Source: Actinomadura craniellae
GTDB taxonomy: Bacteria; Actinomycetota; Actinomycetes; Streptosporangiales; Streptosporangiaceae
NCBI RefSeq assembly: GCF_003289645.1
Contig: NZ_QLYX01000008.1
Coordinates: 1 to 64,000, forward strand
DNA length: 64,000 nucleotides
Direction of reading: 5' to 3'
Each line of letters starts with the position of its first letter. Position 1 is the first letter of the stretch. Positions 52,402 to 59,689 of this stretch are shown one piece after another. A program made the translations under genes and the position numbers. Below the pieces are notes generated by a model, which saw only the letters and a program-made list of their open reading frames with translations, ran no database searches and was not told the DNA's origin.

Positions 52402-52875
52402 TCAGCTTTCGATCAGGGGGTATTTCAGGCCCATGTGGGACGGGCGGAAGCCGATCTTCTGGTAGAAGCGGATGGCGTTCGTGCGCTGGCGGTCGGCGGT
52501 GAGCTGGACGACCCGGCAGCCGCGGGCCCGGGCCTGCTCGATGGCCCAGTCGATCATGATTTGGCCGATGCCCCGGCCCCGGTGTTCGGGGGCCACCCGG
52601 ATGCCCTCGATCTGCGCGCGCTCGCCGCCGGTGTGGCTGATGCTCGGGATGTAGGTGAGCTGGAAGGTGCCCGCGATGGCGCCGTCGATCTCGGCCACGA
52701 TGATCGCGTTGTTGGCGTCCTTCTCGATGGCGTCGAACGCCTTCCAGTAGGCCTCCGGCAGGTCGGTGCCGGGTTCCTCGCGAGTGCTGCCGAGGGGGTC
52801 GTCGGCGAGCAGGCCGACGATCCCGGGTAGATCTTCACGCCGTGCTTCCCGGAAAGACACCTCTGGATCCCGCAC
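52402..52875 (-). CDS. GNAT-family N-acetyltransferase (integration target)
   Basis: 157 residues from GTG 52875 (GTG 52860 possible). The acetyl-CoA motif is IRVAPEHRGRGIGQIMIDWA, with RFYQKIGF near the C-terminus. Substrate unknown. The last codons (KYPLIES, stop) overlap the right attachment core, so the element supplies the present 3' end; the former end survives at 36216-36239 as KYPLIER. Function is therefore preserved after integration. Confidence 0.88.
   Translation of the reverse strand: MRDPEVSFREARREDLPGIVGLLADDPLGSTREEPGTDLPEAYWKAFDAIEKDANNAIIVAEIDGAIAGTFQLTYIPSISHTGGERAQIEGIRVAPEHRGRGIGQIMIDWAIEQARARGCRVVQLTADRQRTNAIRFYQKIGFRPSHMGLKYPLIES
52403..52426. other. Right attachment site
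   Basis: A 24-bp sequence starting TCAGCTTTCGATCAGGGGG, containing the 17-bp core 52410-52426 shared with the left end. Lies within the GNAT coding end, 43 nt beyond the integrase stop. Confidence 0.8.
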
Positions 52876-52921
52876 ACGGGTCAGGGTATCCCGGGCCTTC
52901 GGCGCGGTTTCAGGATGGCTT

Positions 52922-52946
52922 GTAGTACTACGGCTTGTAGTACTAC
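52922..52946. promoter_or_regulatory. Tandem GTAGTACTAC palindromes upstream of whiB-like gene
   Basis: Two copies of the perfect 10-bp palindrome GTAGTACTAC (52922-52931 and 52937-52946), 15 bp apart. The inner halves also read TACTAC-N5-GTAGTA, like BlaI/MecI-type operators. Located between the GNAT start and the WhiB gene, in position to control either. Confidence 0.55.
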
Positions 52947-52987
52947 AGTGAATCGTGGAACTCCCGCCACCCTTTCGGAGCATCCTC

Positions 52988-53248
52988 ATGATCGATCACA
53001 ACGACGACGAGCACTGGACCGACGACGCCGCATGCAGGGGCGTCGATCCCGAGTTGTTCTACCCGATCGGATACGCGGCCGAGGTGTTCAAGCACCAGGA
53101 AGCCCAGGCCAAGGCCGTCTGCGGCGGCTGCTCCGTCCGCGCCGAGTGCCTCGACTGGGCGCTGCGGGCCGGCGAGCCCGACGGCATCTGGGGCGGCACC
53201 ACGCCGGAGGAACGCCGCTACCTCCGCCGCCGCATCGCCGCCGCCTGA
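52988..53248 (+). CDS. WhiB-family iron-sulfur transcription factor
   Basis: 86 residues. The four [4Fe-4S] cysteines are Cys16, Cys45, Cys48 and Cys54 in the C-Xn-C-X2-C-X5-C pattern, followed by the G(I/V)WGG beta-turn (GIWGG, 66-70) and the basic RRYLRRR tail. Redox- or NO-responsive partner of the primary sigma factor. GGAG lies 8 nt before ATG 52988; a GTG at 52955 is an alternative. Short type, close to WhiB1/WblE. Confidence 0.93.
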   Translation: MIDHNDDEHWTDDAACRGVDPELFYPIGYAAEVFKHQEAQAKAVCGGCSVRAECLDWALRAGEPDGIWGGTTPEERRYLRRRIAAA

Positions 53249-53327
53249 GCGGCGGAGTGCGCGGAGCGGTCCGTGAGGGACGAGCGGCCCGCGGAGCGCG
53301 CGACGAGGCGAAGGCGATAACCGACAC

Positions 53328-53358
53328 AGCCTGACCGGGTTCGATCACCGGTCGGGCT
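53328..53358 (+). terminator. Terminator after whiB-like gene
   Basis: AGCCTGACCGG (53328-53338) and CCGGTCGGGCT (53348-53358) pair at 10 of 11 positions with a 9-nt loop, and are followed by GATCCTTTATT. About 80 nt after the WhiB stop. Confidence 0.65.
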
Positions 53359-53463
53359 GATCCTTTATTGAGATCCGTTCCGAACGAGCATGATTTACGG
53401 CACTCTGGGCAGCACTGATTCGTTTGTCCTAACGGCATCCGAGGCGAGTGCGACGGTGGCGGC

Positions 53464-54072
53464 ATGAACGATTCGAGGGTCCCTGACACCCGTCTCAGCG
53501 AGGGGCTGGTCACCCAGGCCGGCCGGGCGGTCTCGGCGGCCTTCACGATCGGTGTGCTGATCGTGGTCATGTGGGGGCTGGAGTTCGCCGACTACATGAT
53601 GAGCGGTGAACTGGACCACTACGGCATCCAGGCCCGCAACGTTGACGACCTGCCGCAGATCTTCAGCGCGCCGTTCCTGCACGGCGGCTTCGGGCACCTG
53701 ATGGCGAACACGGTGCCGTTCGCCGTGCTCGGCTTCCTGGCCGCGGTGCGCGGGTTCGCCAAGTTCGTGGCGGCCAACCTGCTCATCATCGTGGTGGGCG
53801 GGCTGGGCATCTGGTTCATCGCCCCGCCCGGCAGCGAGACGCTCGGCGCGAGCATCCTGGTGTTCGGCTACTTCGGCTACCTGGTGGGCCGCGGCCTCTT
53901 CGAACGGCACCTCGCCGACATCGCGATCGCGCTCGTGGTCGTCGTGCTGTACGGCACCACCATGCTGCTCGGCCTGGTCCCCGGCGATCAGGGCATCTCC
54001 TGGCAGGGTCACCTGTTCGGACTGGTCGGCGGCATCGTCGCCGCCTGGGTGCTGCGCCGCCGCCGGGGCTGA
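53464..54072 (+). CDS. Rhomboid-family intramembrane serine protease
   Basis: 202 residues with six hydrophobic segments. HGGFGHLMAN (73-82) is the conserved loop-helix His/Asn motif, GAS (128-130) carries the catalytic serine (Ser130, GASI rather than GxSG) and WQGHLFGLVGG carries His183. The loss of the second Gly of GxSG is unusual but the dyad is intact. Substrate unknown. Small rhomboid without extra domains. Confidence 0.85.
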   Translation: MNDSRVPDTRLSEGLVTQAGRAVSAAFTIGVLIVVMWGLEFADYMMSGELDHYGIQARNVDDLPQIFSAPFLHGGFGHLMANTVPFAVLGFLAAVRGFAKFVAANLLIIVVGGLGIWFIAPPGSETLGASILVFGYFGYLVGRGLFERHLADIAIALVVVVLYGTTMLLGLVPGDQGISWQGHLFGLVGGIVAAWVLRRRRG

Positions 54073-54090
54073 ACACGACATTCCCCGCAT

Positions 54091-54106
54091 GACCGGCTGG
54101 CCGGTC
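54091..54106 (+). terminator. Rhomboid gene hairpin
   Basis: GACCGG (54091-54096), CTGG, CCGGTC (54101-54106): a 6-bp perfect stem followed by TGTTCG, 18 nt after the rhomboid stop. The remaining gap to 54306 should hold the gas vesicle promoter; GACATATCAC near 54170 is -10-like. Confidence 0.45.
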
Positions 54107-54305
54107 TGTTCGCCCTGGTCAGGCGAGTTTCGCGAACATTGCTTCGGGTAGTGCAAGCCCTGCTCGCGGACATATCACTGGCAAATATCCCAATTCAGCA
54201 GATGTGGATTCTCGTCCACCTCTGCTTGCAGGCCCTGGGGTTACCGGGCCGTGGCGGTGGGTCGGGATCGGGATCCCATTTGCCCGCGCAGCCAAGGGGG
54301 AGATC

Positions 54306-54920
54306 GTGGAACGTAAGGTGCAGATGGCCCTGGCCGTCGGCGCGGGCTACTGCCTGGGCCGGACCCGCAAGCTGCGGTGGGCGCTCGCCCTCGCCGGGGT
54401 CGGAGCGTCGTCCCGCAAACTGCCCAAGGGCCCGGCCGGGGAGCTGGTCGCGCAGGGAACGCAACTGCTCGGCTCCTCGCCGGAGCTGAAGGCGCTCGCC
54501 GAGAACGTCCGGGGCAGCCTGTCCGAGGCGGGCCGGGCCGCGGCCGTCGCCGCGGTGAACAACCAGATGGACGCGCTGAGCACGAAGCTGCGCGAGCGCG
54601 CCGAGGCCATGAGCCGCCCGGCCGGGCCGGAGAAGACGGCCGCCGGGAAGGAGACCGGCGACAAGCCCGCCCGGACACGGGAGGAACGGCCGAAACCGCG
54701 GGGCCGCGGCAACCTGCACGCCGCCGAGGAACCCGCCGAGGAACCGCGGAAGGTGCGGAAGCCCGCCGCCACGGGTACCAAGGCTGCCGGCAGGACCAAG
54801 GCCGCTGACAGGACCAAGACCGCTGCCAAGTCCAAGGCCGCAGGCAGGACCAAGGCCGCTGCCAAGACCAAGGCCGCTGACAGCGTCAAGGAAGCGTCCG
54901 CTCTAGGGAAGCGGGGGTGA
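54306..54920 (+). CDS. Gas vesicle cluster protein with Lys/Ala repeat tail (probable GvpY-type)
   Basis: 204 residues. The N-terminal half (about 10-100) has a hydrophobic stretch (MALAVGAGYCLGRTRKLRWA) and helices; the C-terminal half is disordered and basic, ending in six hexapeptides of the TKAAGR/TKAADR type (158-193), like histone H1 tails. GTG 54306 follows AAGGGGGAG. First gene of the cluster. Its place beside the SRPBCC gene matches gvpY next to gvpZ in Streptomyces, an assignment by position. Confidence 0.6.
   Translation: MERKVQMALAVGAGYCLGRTRKLRWALALAGVGASSRKLPKGPAGELVAQGTQLLGSSPELKALAENVRGSLSEAGRAAAVAAVNNQMDALSTKLRERAEAMSRPAGPEKTAAGKETGDKPARTREERPKPRGRGNLHAAEEPAEEPRKVRKPAATGTKAAGRTKAADRTKTAAKSKAAGRTKAAAKTKAADSVKEASALGKRG
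54777..54884 (+). repeat. Six 18-bp coding repeats
   Basis: Six tandem units of about 18 bp, the typical one being ACCAAGGCCGCTGACAGG, encode TKAAGR-like hexapeptides. Individual copies differ at one to four positions, mostly in the last codons. Confidence 0.85.
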
Positions 54921-54923
54921 GCC

Positions 54924-56195
54924 ATGGTGAAGCAAGCGATTACCGGAAAGCTGGAGGACGTCGCACAGAAGACCCCGGTGGGGGGACTCACCGACGAGCT
55001 GCACACCGACCGGCTGGTGGGAGAAGCCCAGAACCTCGTCGGCGTCCTGGGGAAGCGGGCGCTGTCGTCCGTGGCCGACAAGGTCGAATCGGCCACCGAC
55101 CGGCTGACGGACTACGCCGAGGGGGGCGGTGGCTCGGGCCTGATGTCCGCGCTGACCGGAGCCGTGGCCCAGGGCGGTGACGGCGGCCCCTCGCTGAAGC
55201 AGAAGATGGGCGGCAAGCTGCTGGGCGCCGGCTTCGGCGCGGCCAAGAACCTGGTCAAGGGCATGTTCGGCGGCAAGCTCGGCGGCGGTGGGCGCAAGGG
55301 CGGCAAGCTGAAGGTCACCAACATCATCGAGACGATCGACGTCGGTGCTCCGCTGCGGCTGACCTACGATCAGTGGACCCTGTTCCAGGAGTTCCCGAGC
55401 TTCATGAAGAAGGTCGAGAACGTCAACCAGGAGTCCGACGAGAAGCTCGCCTGGCAGGCGCAGGTCTTCTGGTCGCACCGCCGGTGGGACGCGACGATCA
55501 TCGAGCAGATCCCGGACACCCGGATCGTGTGGCGCTCCACCGGGGCCAAGGGGCACGTCGACGGGGCCGTGACGTTCCACGAGCTCGCTCCCGAGCTCAC
55601 CCGCATCGTGCTGGTCCTGGAGTACCACCCCAAGGGACTCTTCGAGCACACCGGCAACATCTGGCGGGCCCAGGGCCGGCGGGCGCGGCTGGAACTCAAG
55701 CACTTCCGGCGGCACGTGATGGTCAACTCCCTCCTGAAGCAGGACGAGGTCGAGGGCTGGCGCGGTGAGATCCGCGACAGCAAGGTCGTCAAGGATCAAG
55801 AGACCGCGATGCGTGAGGAGCGTGAGGCCGCCGAAGAGGGGGCCGAGGGACGCGAGCCCGCGGCCGAAGAGGAGGAGGCCGAGGGGCGCGAGGCCGCCGC
55901 TGAGGAGGAAGGCGCCGCCGAGGAGGAAGCCGGGGAGCGCGAGCCCGCGGCCGAGGAGGAGGCCGAGGGGCGCGAGCCCGCCGCTGAGGAGGAAGGCGCC
56001 GCCGAGGAGGAGGAAGCTGGGGAGCGCGAGCCCGCGGCCGAAGAGGAAGCCGCTCCCGAGGAGGAGGCCGAGGAGCGGGAGGCCCCGCGCAGGCGGGCGC
56101 CCCGCCGGGTCGCCCGGCGCACCACCCGCAGTACGACCACCACGACCACGACGGGGCCCCGGCGCACCCGGCGGACCAGGGGGGCCGAGGAATGA
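54924..56195 (+). CDS. SRPBCC-domain gas vesicle protein with acidic repeat tail (probable GvpZ-type)
   Basis: 423 residues. The N-terminal region (about 1-125) is Gly/Lys rich; a SRPBCC/polyketide cyclase-like domain spans about 130-275 ([34 protein letters not shown]); a Glu/Ala tail of about 85 residues ([20 protein letters not shown]) follows, then a basic Arg/Thr end ([20 protein letters not shown]). The cyclase-like domain is the hallmark of gvp-linked SRPBCC proteins in actinomycetes. Function in vesicles unknown. Ends in ATGA overlap with gvpA. Confidence 0.75.
   Translation: MVKQAITGKLEDVAQKTPVGGLTDELHTDRLVGEAQNLVGVLGKRALSSVADKVESATDRLTDYAEGGGGSGLMSALTGAVAQGGDGGPSLKQKMGGKLLGAGFGAAKNLVKGMFGGKLGGGGRKGGKLKVTNIIETIDVGAPLRLTYDQWTLFQEFPSFMKKVENVNQESDEKLAWQAQVFWSHRRWDATIIEQIPDTRIVWRSTGAKGHVDGAVTFHELAPELTRIVLVLEYHPKGLFEHTGNIWRAQGRRARLELKHFRRHVMVNSLLKQDEVEGWRGEIRDSKVVKDQETAMREEREAAEEGAEGREPAAEEEEAEGREAAAEEEGAAEEEAGEREPAAEEEAEGREPAAEEEGAAEEEEAGEREPAAEEEAAPEEEAEEREAPRRRAPRRVARRTTRSTTTTTTTGPRRTRRTRGAEE
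55849..56070 (+). repeat. Imperfect repeats encoding the acidic tail
   Basis: Repeated GAG-rich units (CGCGAGCCCGCGGCCGA, GAGGAGGCCGAGGGGCGCGA, GGCGCCGCCGAGGAGGA) recur with small changes. They encode EREPAAEEE and EGAAEEE modules. The pattern suggests expansion by unequal recombination or slippage. Confidence 0.7.
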
Positions 56196-56614
56196 CGGTC
56201 GTCCAGCCGGGCGGGGGCGGGGGGTCGTCCTCCGGCGGGCTCGCCGACGTCATCGACACGATCCTGGACAAGGGCCTCGTCATCGACGCCTACGTCAGCG
56301 TCTCCCTGCTCGGGATCCAGTTGCTGACCATCGACGCCCGCATCGTCGTGGCCAGCGTCGACACCTACCTGCAGTTCGCGGAGGCCACCAACCGGCTGGA
56401 CCTCGCCGAGAAGGAGAAGCCGGGGGTGCCGGACCTGGTGGGCGGCATCCTGAGCAGCGTCACGGGCGGCGGCGGGAAGGAACGGGAACTTCCGGAGGGC
56501 GCCGGAGAAGAGGCGCTGGCGGCCGGTGACGAGCAGGTGCTGGAAGCCGCGCCGGAGCCGGACGAGGCCGAACAGCCGGCGGTCCGTCGCCGCAACCGTT
56601 CCCGGGAGGGATGA
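56192..56614 (+). CDS. gvpA: Gas vesicle shell protein GvpA
   Basis: 140 residues. The core (about 18-70) reads [20 protein letters not shown], then [20 protein letters not shown], matching GvpA: the amphipathic helix-strand-strand-helix unit that polymerises into the vesicle wall. A C-terminal extension (about 75-140) is acidic and then basic, as in Streptomyces GvpA. ATG overlaps the previous stop. Confidence 0.9.
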   Translation: MTVVQPGGGGGSSSGGLADVIDTILDKGLVIDAYVSVSLLGIQLLTIDARIVVASVDTYLQFAEATNRLDLAEKEKPGVPDLVGGILSSVTGGGGKERELPEGAGEEALAAGDEQVLEAAPEPDEAEQPAVRRRNRSREG

Positions 56615-56615
56615 G

Positions 56616-57371
56616 ATGCCGACTTCCGAGCAACCGGCCGCCTGCTACGTGTACGGCATCGTCCCGGCGGACGTCGAGCTGACTTCCGACGCGCGCGGCC
56701 TCGCCGACCGCCCGGTGGACGTGGTGCGGCAGGGCGACGTCGCCGCCCTGGTGAGCGAGGTCGACCCGGTGGTCCCGCTCGGCCGGCCGGCGGACCTGAT
56801 GGCGCACCAGCGCCTGCTGGACGACGCCGCCCGCGACGTCCCCGTGCTGCCCATGCGGTTCGGCGCGGTCATGACGGACGCGCGGGCGGTGGTCCGCGAG
56901 CTGCTGGCTCCCAACGAGGCCGGGTTCCGCGCCGCCCTCGCCGAACTGGAGGGGCGGGTCGAGTACGTGGTGCGGGGCCGCTACGTCGAGCGCGCCGTCC
57001 TGACGGAGGTGGTCGGGGAGAACGCGGCGGCGGCCCGGTTGCGCGAGCAGATCCGGGGCAGGGGCGAGAAGGAGGCCTACGAGGCCCGGGTCCGGCTGGG
57101 GGAACTGCTCTACCGAGCGGTCGAGGCCAAGCGCGAGACCGACACCGGCCGGTTGATCGAGACCGTGTCCCCGTACTGCGTGCTGAGCGCCGTGCGCGAG
57201 CCGACGCACCACCTGGACGCCGCACACGTCGCCTTCCTGGTGGACTCCGCCCGGCGCTCCGAGTTCGAGGACGCGGTGGGCAAGGTCGGCCGGGAGTGGG
57301 AGGAGCGGGCGGACCTGCGCCTGCAGGGCCCGATCGCCCCGTACGACTTCGTCCTCACACCGGGAGGCTGA
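56616..57371 (+). CDS. gvpF: GvpF/GvpL family gas vesicle protein (F position)
   Basis: 251 residues. ACYVYGIVPADVELTSDARG, then EVDPVVPLG, VLPMRFGAVM and the C-terminal VAFLVDSARRSEFEDAVGKV, APYDFV are diagnostic of GvpF/L. GvpF is a minor, gas-facing protein with a ferredoxin-like fold, essential for vesicle nucleation. GGGAGGG RBS before ATG 56616. It lies right after gvpA, so F is preferred over L. Confidence 0.85.
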   Translation: MPTSEQPAACYVYGIVPADVELTSDARGLADRPVDVVRQGDVAALVSEVDPVVPLGRPADLMAHQRLLDDAARDVPVLPMRFGAVMTDARAVVRELLAPNEAGFRAALAELEGRVEYVVRGRYVERAVLTEVVGENAAAARLREQIRGRGEKEAYEARVRLGELLYRAVEAKRETDTGRLIETVSPYCVLSAVREPTHHLDAAHVAFLVDSARRSEFEDAVGKVGREWEERADLRLQGPIAPYDFVLTPGG

Positions 57372-57372
57372 C

Positions 57373-57600
57373 ATGGGACTGCTGACCATGATCGTGGCGC
57401 TGCCGGCGCTGCCGGTACTGGGCGTGGTCAGGATCGGGGAGCTGCTGCAGGAGCAGGCCGAACGGGAGCTGCGGGGCCCGGCGGCGCTCCGCCGCGAGCT
57501 GGAGAAGGTGGAACAGGAGAGAGCGGCCGGCCTGATCTCCGCGGAAGAGGAGGCCCGGGCGACGGAGGAGATCCTCGGCCGCGCGTTTCCGGCCCGCTAG
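57373..57600 (+). CDS. gvpG: Gas vesicle protein GvpG
   Basis: 75 residues. Hydrophobic start (MGLLTMIVALPALPVLGVVR) and then a Glu/Arg helix (RRELEKVEQERAAGLISAEE), typical of GvpG. Minor assembly protein; follows gvpF with GGGAGG overlapping the previous stop. Confidence 0.85.
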   Translation: MGLLTMIVALPALPVLGVVRIGELLQEQAERELRGPAALRRELEKVEQERAAGLISAEEEARATEEILGRAFPAR

Positions 57601-57630
57601 GGCCACGGCCGCACAGCGAAAGGGGGACCT

Positions 57631-57930
57631 GTGCCCGCCGACGAAGAAGAAAGCAAGGAGTACGAGAACGGCCTCTCGGTGATGGACGCCGCCAAGGCCG
57701 GATCCCGGCAGATCGCCGAGATCACGTCGAAGACCCCGGAAGGGGTCACCTCCGTGGAGCCCACGGAGGACGGCTGGCTCGTCGAGGTGGAGATGCTCGA
57801 AGACGGACGTATCCCCTCGGCATCGGACATTCTCGCCAGCTACGAGATCGAACTCGACCTGGACGGGTCGCTGGTGGCGTACCGCAGAACCCAGCGCTAC
57901 TCGCGCGGGCGCGGCAAGGAGGTCTCGTGA
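57631..57930 (+). CDS. gvpO: Gas vesicle protein GvpO
   Basis: 99 residues. Features SVMDAAKAGSRQIAEITSKT, GWLVEVEMLEDGRIPSASDI and LASYEIELDLDGSLVAYRRT, YSRGR at the end, the GvpO fold. Regulatory or assembly protein in halophiles and actinomycetes. AAGGGGGA before GTG 57631; overlaps the next gene by 4 nt. Confidence 0.88.
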   Translation: MPADEEESKEYENGLSVMDAAKAGSRQIAEITSKTPEGVTSVEPTEDGWLVEVEMLEDGRIPSASDILASYEIELDLDGSLVAYRRTQRYSRGRGKEVS

Positions 57931-58304
57931 CGTACGCGCGTTCATCGCAGGGCCCGATCGTCCCGACCTACGGACATCAGCCGGCGAACCTCGGCGACAT
58001 CCTGGAACGGGTCCTGGACAAGGGGATCGTGATCGCGGGCGACATCCGCGTCAACCTGCTCGACATCGAACTGCTGACCATCAAGCTGCGGCTGCTGATC
58101 GTCTCCGTGGAGACCGCCCGCGAGCTGGGGATCGACTGGTGGCAGCAGGACCCGTGGCTGAGCGGGAAACAGCACCGGCTGGAGGAGGAGAACCGGCGCC
58201 TCCGCCACCGGCTCGCCGCGCTGGAGGACGGCGCGCGCCCGGCCGCGGCCGAGGAGGACGACGAACGGAAGGAACGGCTCTGGGCGGGGCGGGCGAGTGA
58301 CTGA
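57927..58304 (+). CDS. gvpJ: Gas vesicle protein GvpJ (GvpA family)
   Basis: 125 residues. GvpA-like core (about 20-75): LGDILERVLDKGIVIAGDIR, then VNLLDIELLTIKLRLLIVSV. Followed by DWWQQDPWL and a coiled-coil-like tail (HRLEEENRRLRHRLAALED). The extra Trp segment separates it from GvpA. GvpJ sits at the vesicle tips. GTGA overlap with gvpO. Confidence 0.82.
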   Translation: MTYARSSQGPIVPTYGHQPANLGDILERVLDKGIVIAGDIRVNLLDIELLTIKLRLLIVSVETARELGIDWWQQDPWLSGKQHRLEEENRRLRHRLAALEDGARPAAAEEDDERKERLWAGRASD

Positions 58305-59073
58305 CTCCGGAACCTACCTGTACGCCATCGCCCAGGAAACGGGCGAGGCCCTGCCGGACGGCCTGACCGGCGTCGCCGGAACCCCCGTCCGGACGATCGC
58401 GCACGCGGGGCTGGCCGGCTACGTCGGCACGGTGCCGCTGGCCGAGTTCGGCGAGGACGCGCTGGCCCGCAACCTGGAGGACCTCGCCTGGCTGGAGGCG
58501 ACCGCCCGCGCCCACCACCAGGTGGTCGACGTCGTGGCCCGGCTCGCCCCCACGGCGCCCGTCCGGCTGGTGACCGTCTACGCGGGCGACGGCCAGGTGC
58601 GCGAGCTGCTGGAGCGGCGGCTCGCGGAGTTCTCCGCGACGCTCGACTCGGTGGCCGGACGGCAGGAGTGGGGGGTGAAGGTGTACGTGGACCCGCAGAC
58701 CGTGGCCCGGCCCGCCGCCGGCCCGGGCACGGCGGCCGACCGGTCCGGGGCCGCCTACCTGCGCCGCCGCCGGGCCGGCATGCGCGACCGCGACGACGCC
58801 CTGCGCCGCGCGACCGCGCACGGGGACCGGGTCGACGCCGCCCTGTCGGCCGTCGCGGTGGAGAGCCGGCGGCACCGCGCCCAGGACCCGAGACTGTCCG
58901 GCCGGGACGAGTGGATGGTGCTCAACGGCGCCTACCTCGTCGACGCCGAGCGGGGCGACGAGTTCGCGACCGCCGTCGCCGCGCTGCGCGGGCCGGAGGT
59001 CGGCATCGAGCTCACCGGACCGTGGGCGCCGTACTCCTTCACCGTCCTGGAGTCCGAGGGGGTTCCGCCGTGA
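58297..59073 (+). CDS. gvpL: GvpL/GvpF family gas vesicle protein (L position)
   Basis: 258 residues. GTYLYAIAQETGEALPDGLT, then RLVTVYAGDGQVRELLERR, GVKVYVDPQTVARPAA and the C-terminal MVLNGAYLVDAERGDEFATA, GPWAPYSF. A second, diverged GvpF/L, expected from the Streptomyces gene order (J, L, S, K). It overlaps gvpJ by 8 nt. Confidence 0.85.
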   Translation: MTDSGTYLYAIAQETGEALPDGLTGVAGTPVRTIAHAGLAGYVGTVPLAEFGEDALARNLEDLAWLEATARAHHQVVDVVARLAPTAPVRLVTVYAGDGQVRELLERRLAEFSATLDSVAGRQEWGVKVYVDPQTVARPAAGPGTAADRSGAAYLRRRRAGMRDRDDALRRATAHGDRVDAALSAVAVESRRHRAQDPRLSGRDEWMVLNGAYLVDAERGDEFATAVAALRGPEVGIELTGPWAPYSFTVLESEGVPP

Positions 59074-59297
59074 CGGTCGAACCGTCGCGGGGGCACCGCC
59101 TGGCGGAGACGACCGACCTGCCGGTCGAGCGGGCGACGCTCGTGGACCTGCTCGACCGGTTGCTGGGCGGCGGGGTCGTGCTGCACGGGGACCTGGTCCT
59201 GGCCATCGCCGACGTCGACCTCGTCCGGATCTCGCTGCGGGTGCTGATCTCCTCGGTGGACGATTACGGCGTTCCGGGGACGGTCCGCCATGGCTGA
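59070..59297 (+). CDS. gvpS: Gas vesicle protein GvpS (GvpA family)
   Basis: 75 residues. GvpA-like core: TLVDLLDRLLGGGVVLHGDL, then VLAIADVDLVRISLRVLISSVDD. Shorter than GvpJ with no tail. GTG overlaps the gvpL stop (GTGA). Third GvpA-family gene of the cluster. Confidence 0.82.
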   Translation: MTVEPSRGHRLAETTDLPVERATLVDLLDRLLGGGVVLHGDLVLAIADVDLVRISLRVLISSVDDYGVPGTVRHG

Positions 59298-59580
59298 GCC
59301 TGGGCCGTGCCGGCGGATCGAGACGGACGCCGAGAACGTCGAGCGCGACCTGACCCGGCTGGTGCTCACCGTCGTCGAACTCGTCCGCCAGCTCGTGGAA
59401 CGCCAGTGCATCCGCCGGTTCGACCGGGGCGACCTGACCGACGAGCAGATCGAGGCGGTGGGCACCACGCTGATGCGCCTGGAGGAGGCCATGGCCGAGC
59501 TGTGCGAGCGCTTCGACCTGTCGCCGAGCGACCTCAACCTCGACCTCGGCCCGCTCGGCACCCTGCTGCCCACGGACTGA
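59290..59580 (+). CDS. gvpK: Gas vesicle protein GvpK
   Basis: 96 residues. RIETDAENVERDLTRLVLTV, then VELVRQLVERQCIRRFD, MRLEEAMAELCERFDLSPSD and LNLDLGPLGTLLP match GvpK. It overlaps gvpS by 8 nt and ends the cluster. No gvpN or gvpC is seen in the window. Confidence 0.9.
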   Translation: MAEPGPCRRIETDAENVERDLTRLVLTVVELVRQLVERQCIRRFDRGDLTDEQIEAVGTTLMRLEEAMAELCERFDLSPSDLNLDLGPLGTLLPTD

Positions 59581-59689
59581 ATGCTCGGAGGGGGCCGTTC
59601 CGCCCGCGCCTCGCTCGTTCGCTGCGCGGCCGCCCGTCCCGCACGGCCGCGTCGCGCACTCCCTCGGCTCGGACGGGCCGCGCGGGAGG

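Larger units (their letters stand above)
36223..52426. mobile_element. Integrated element, about 16.2 kb (phage-satellite or reduced AICE type)
   Basis: Bounded by identical 17-bp repeats, the right one within the 3' end of a GNAT gene. The integrase gene ends about 50 nt from the right repeat, as is usual. Contents: integrase, excisionase, XRE regulator, primase-polymerase/DUF3987 helicase, iteron field, a minus-strand operon ending in a tape-measure-like gene, XRE-TPR regulator, DUF6907, ribbon-helix-helix repressor and DUF2637 protein. No FtsK/TraB-type translocase, relaxase, terminase, portal or capsid gene is recognised. DUF2637 and DUF6907 are usual in actinomycete plasmids and AICEs; the tape-measure protein is not. 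Confidence 0.85.

Noticed and set aside
36223-52426. Complete prophage
   Set aside because: Only one virion-like gene (tape measure) is recognised; no terminase, portal, capsid, lysin or holin was seen.
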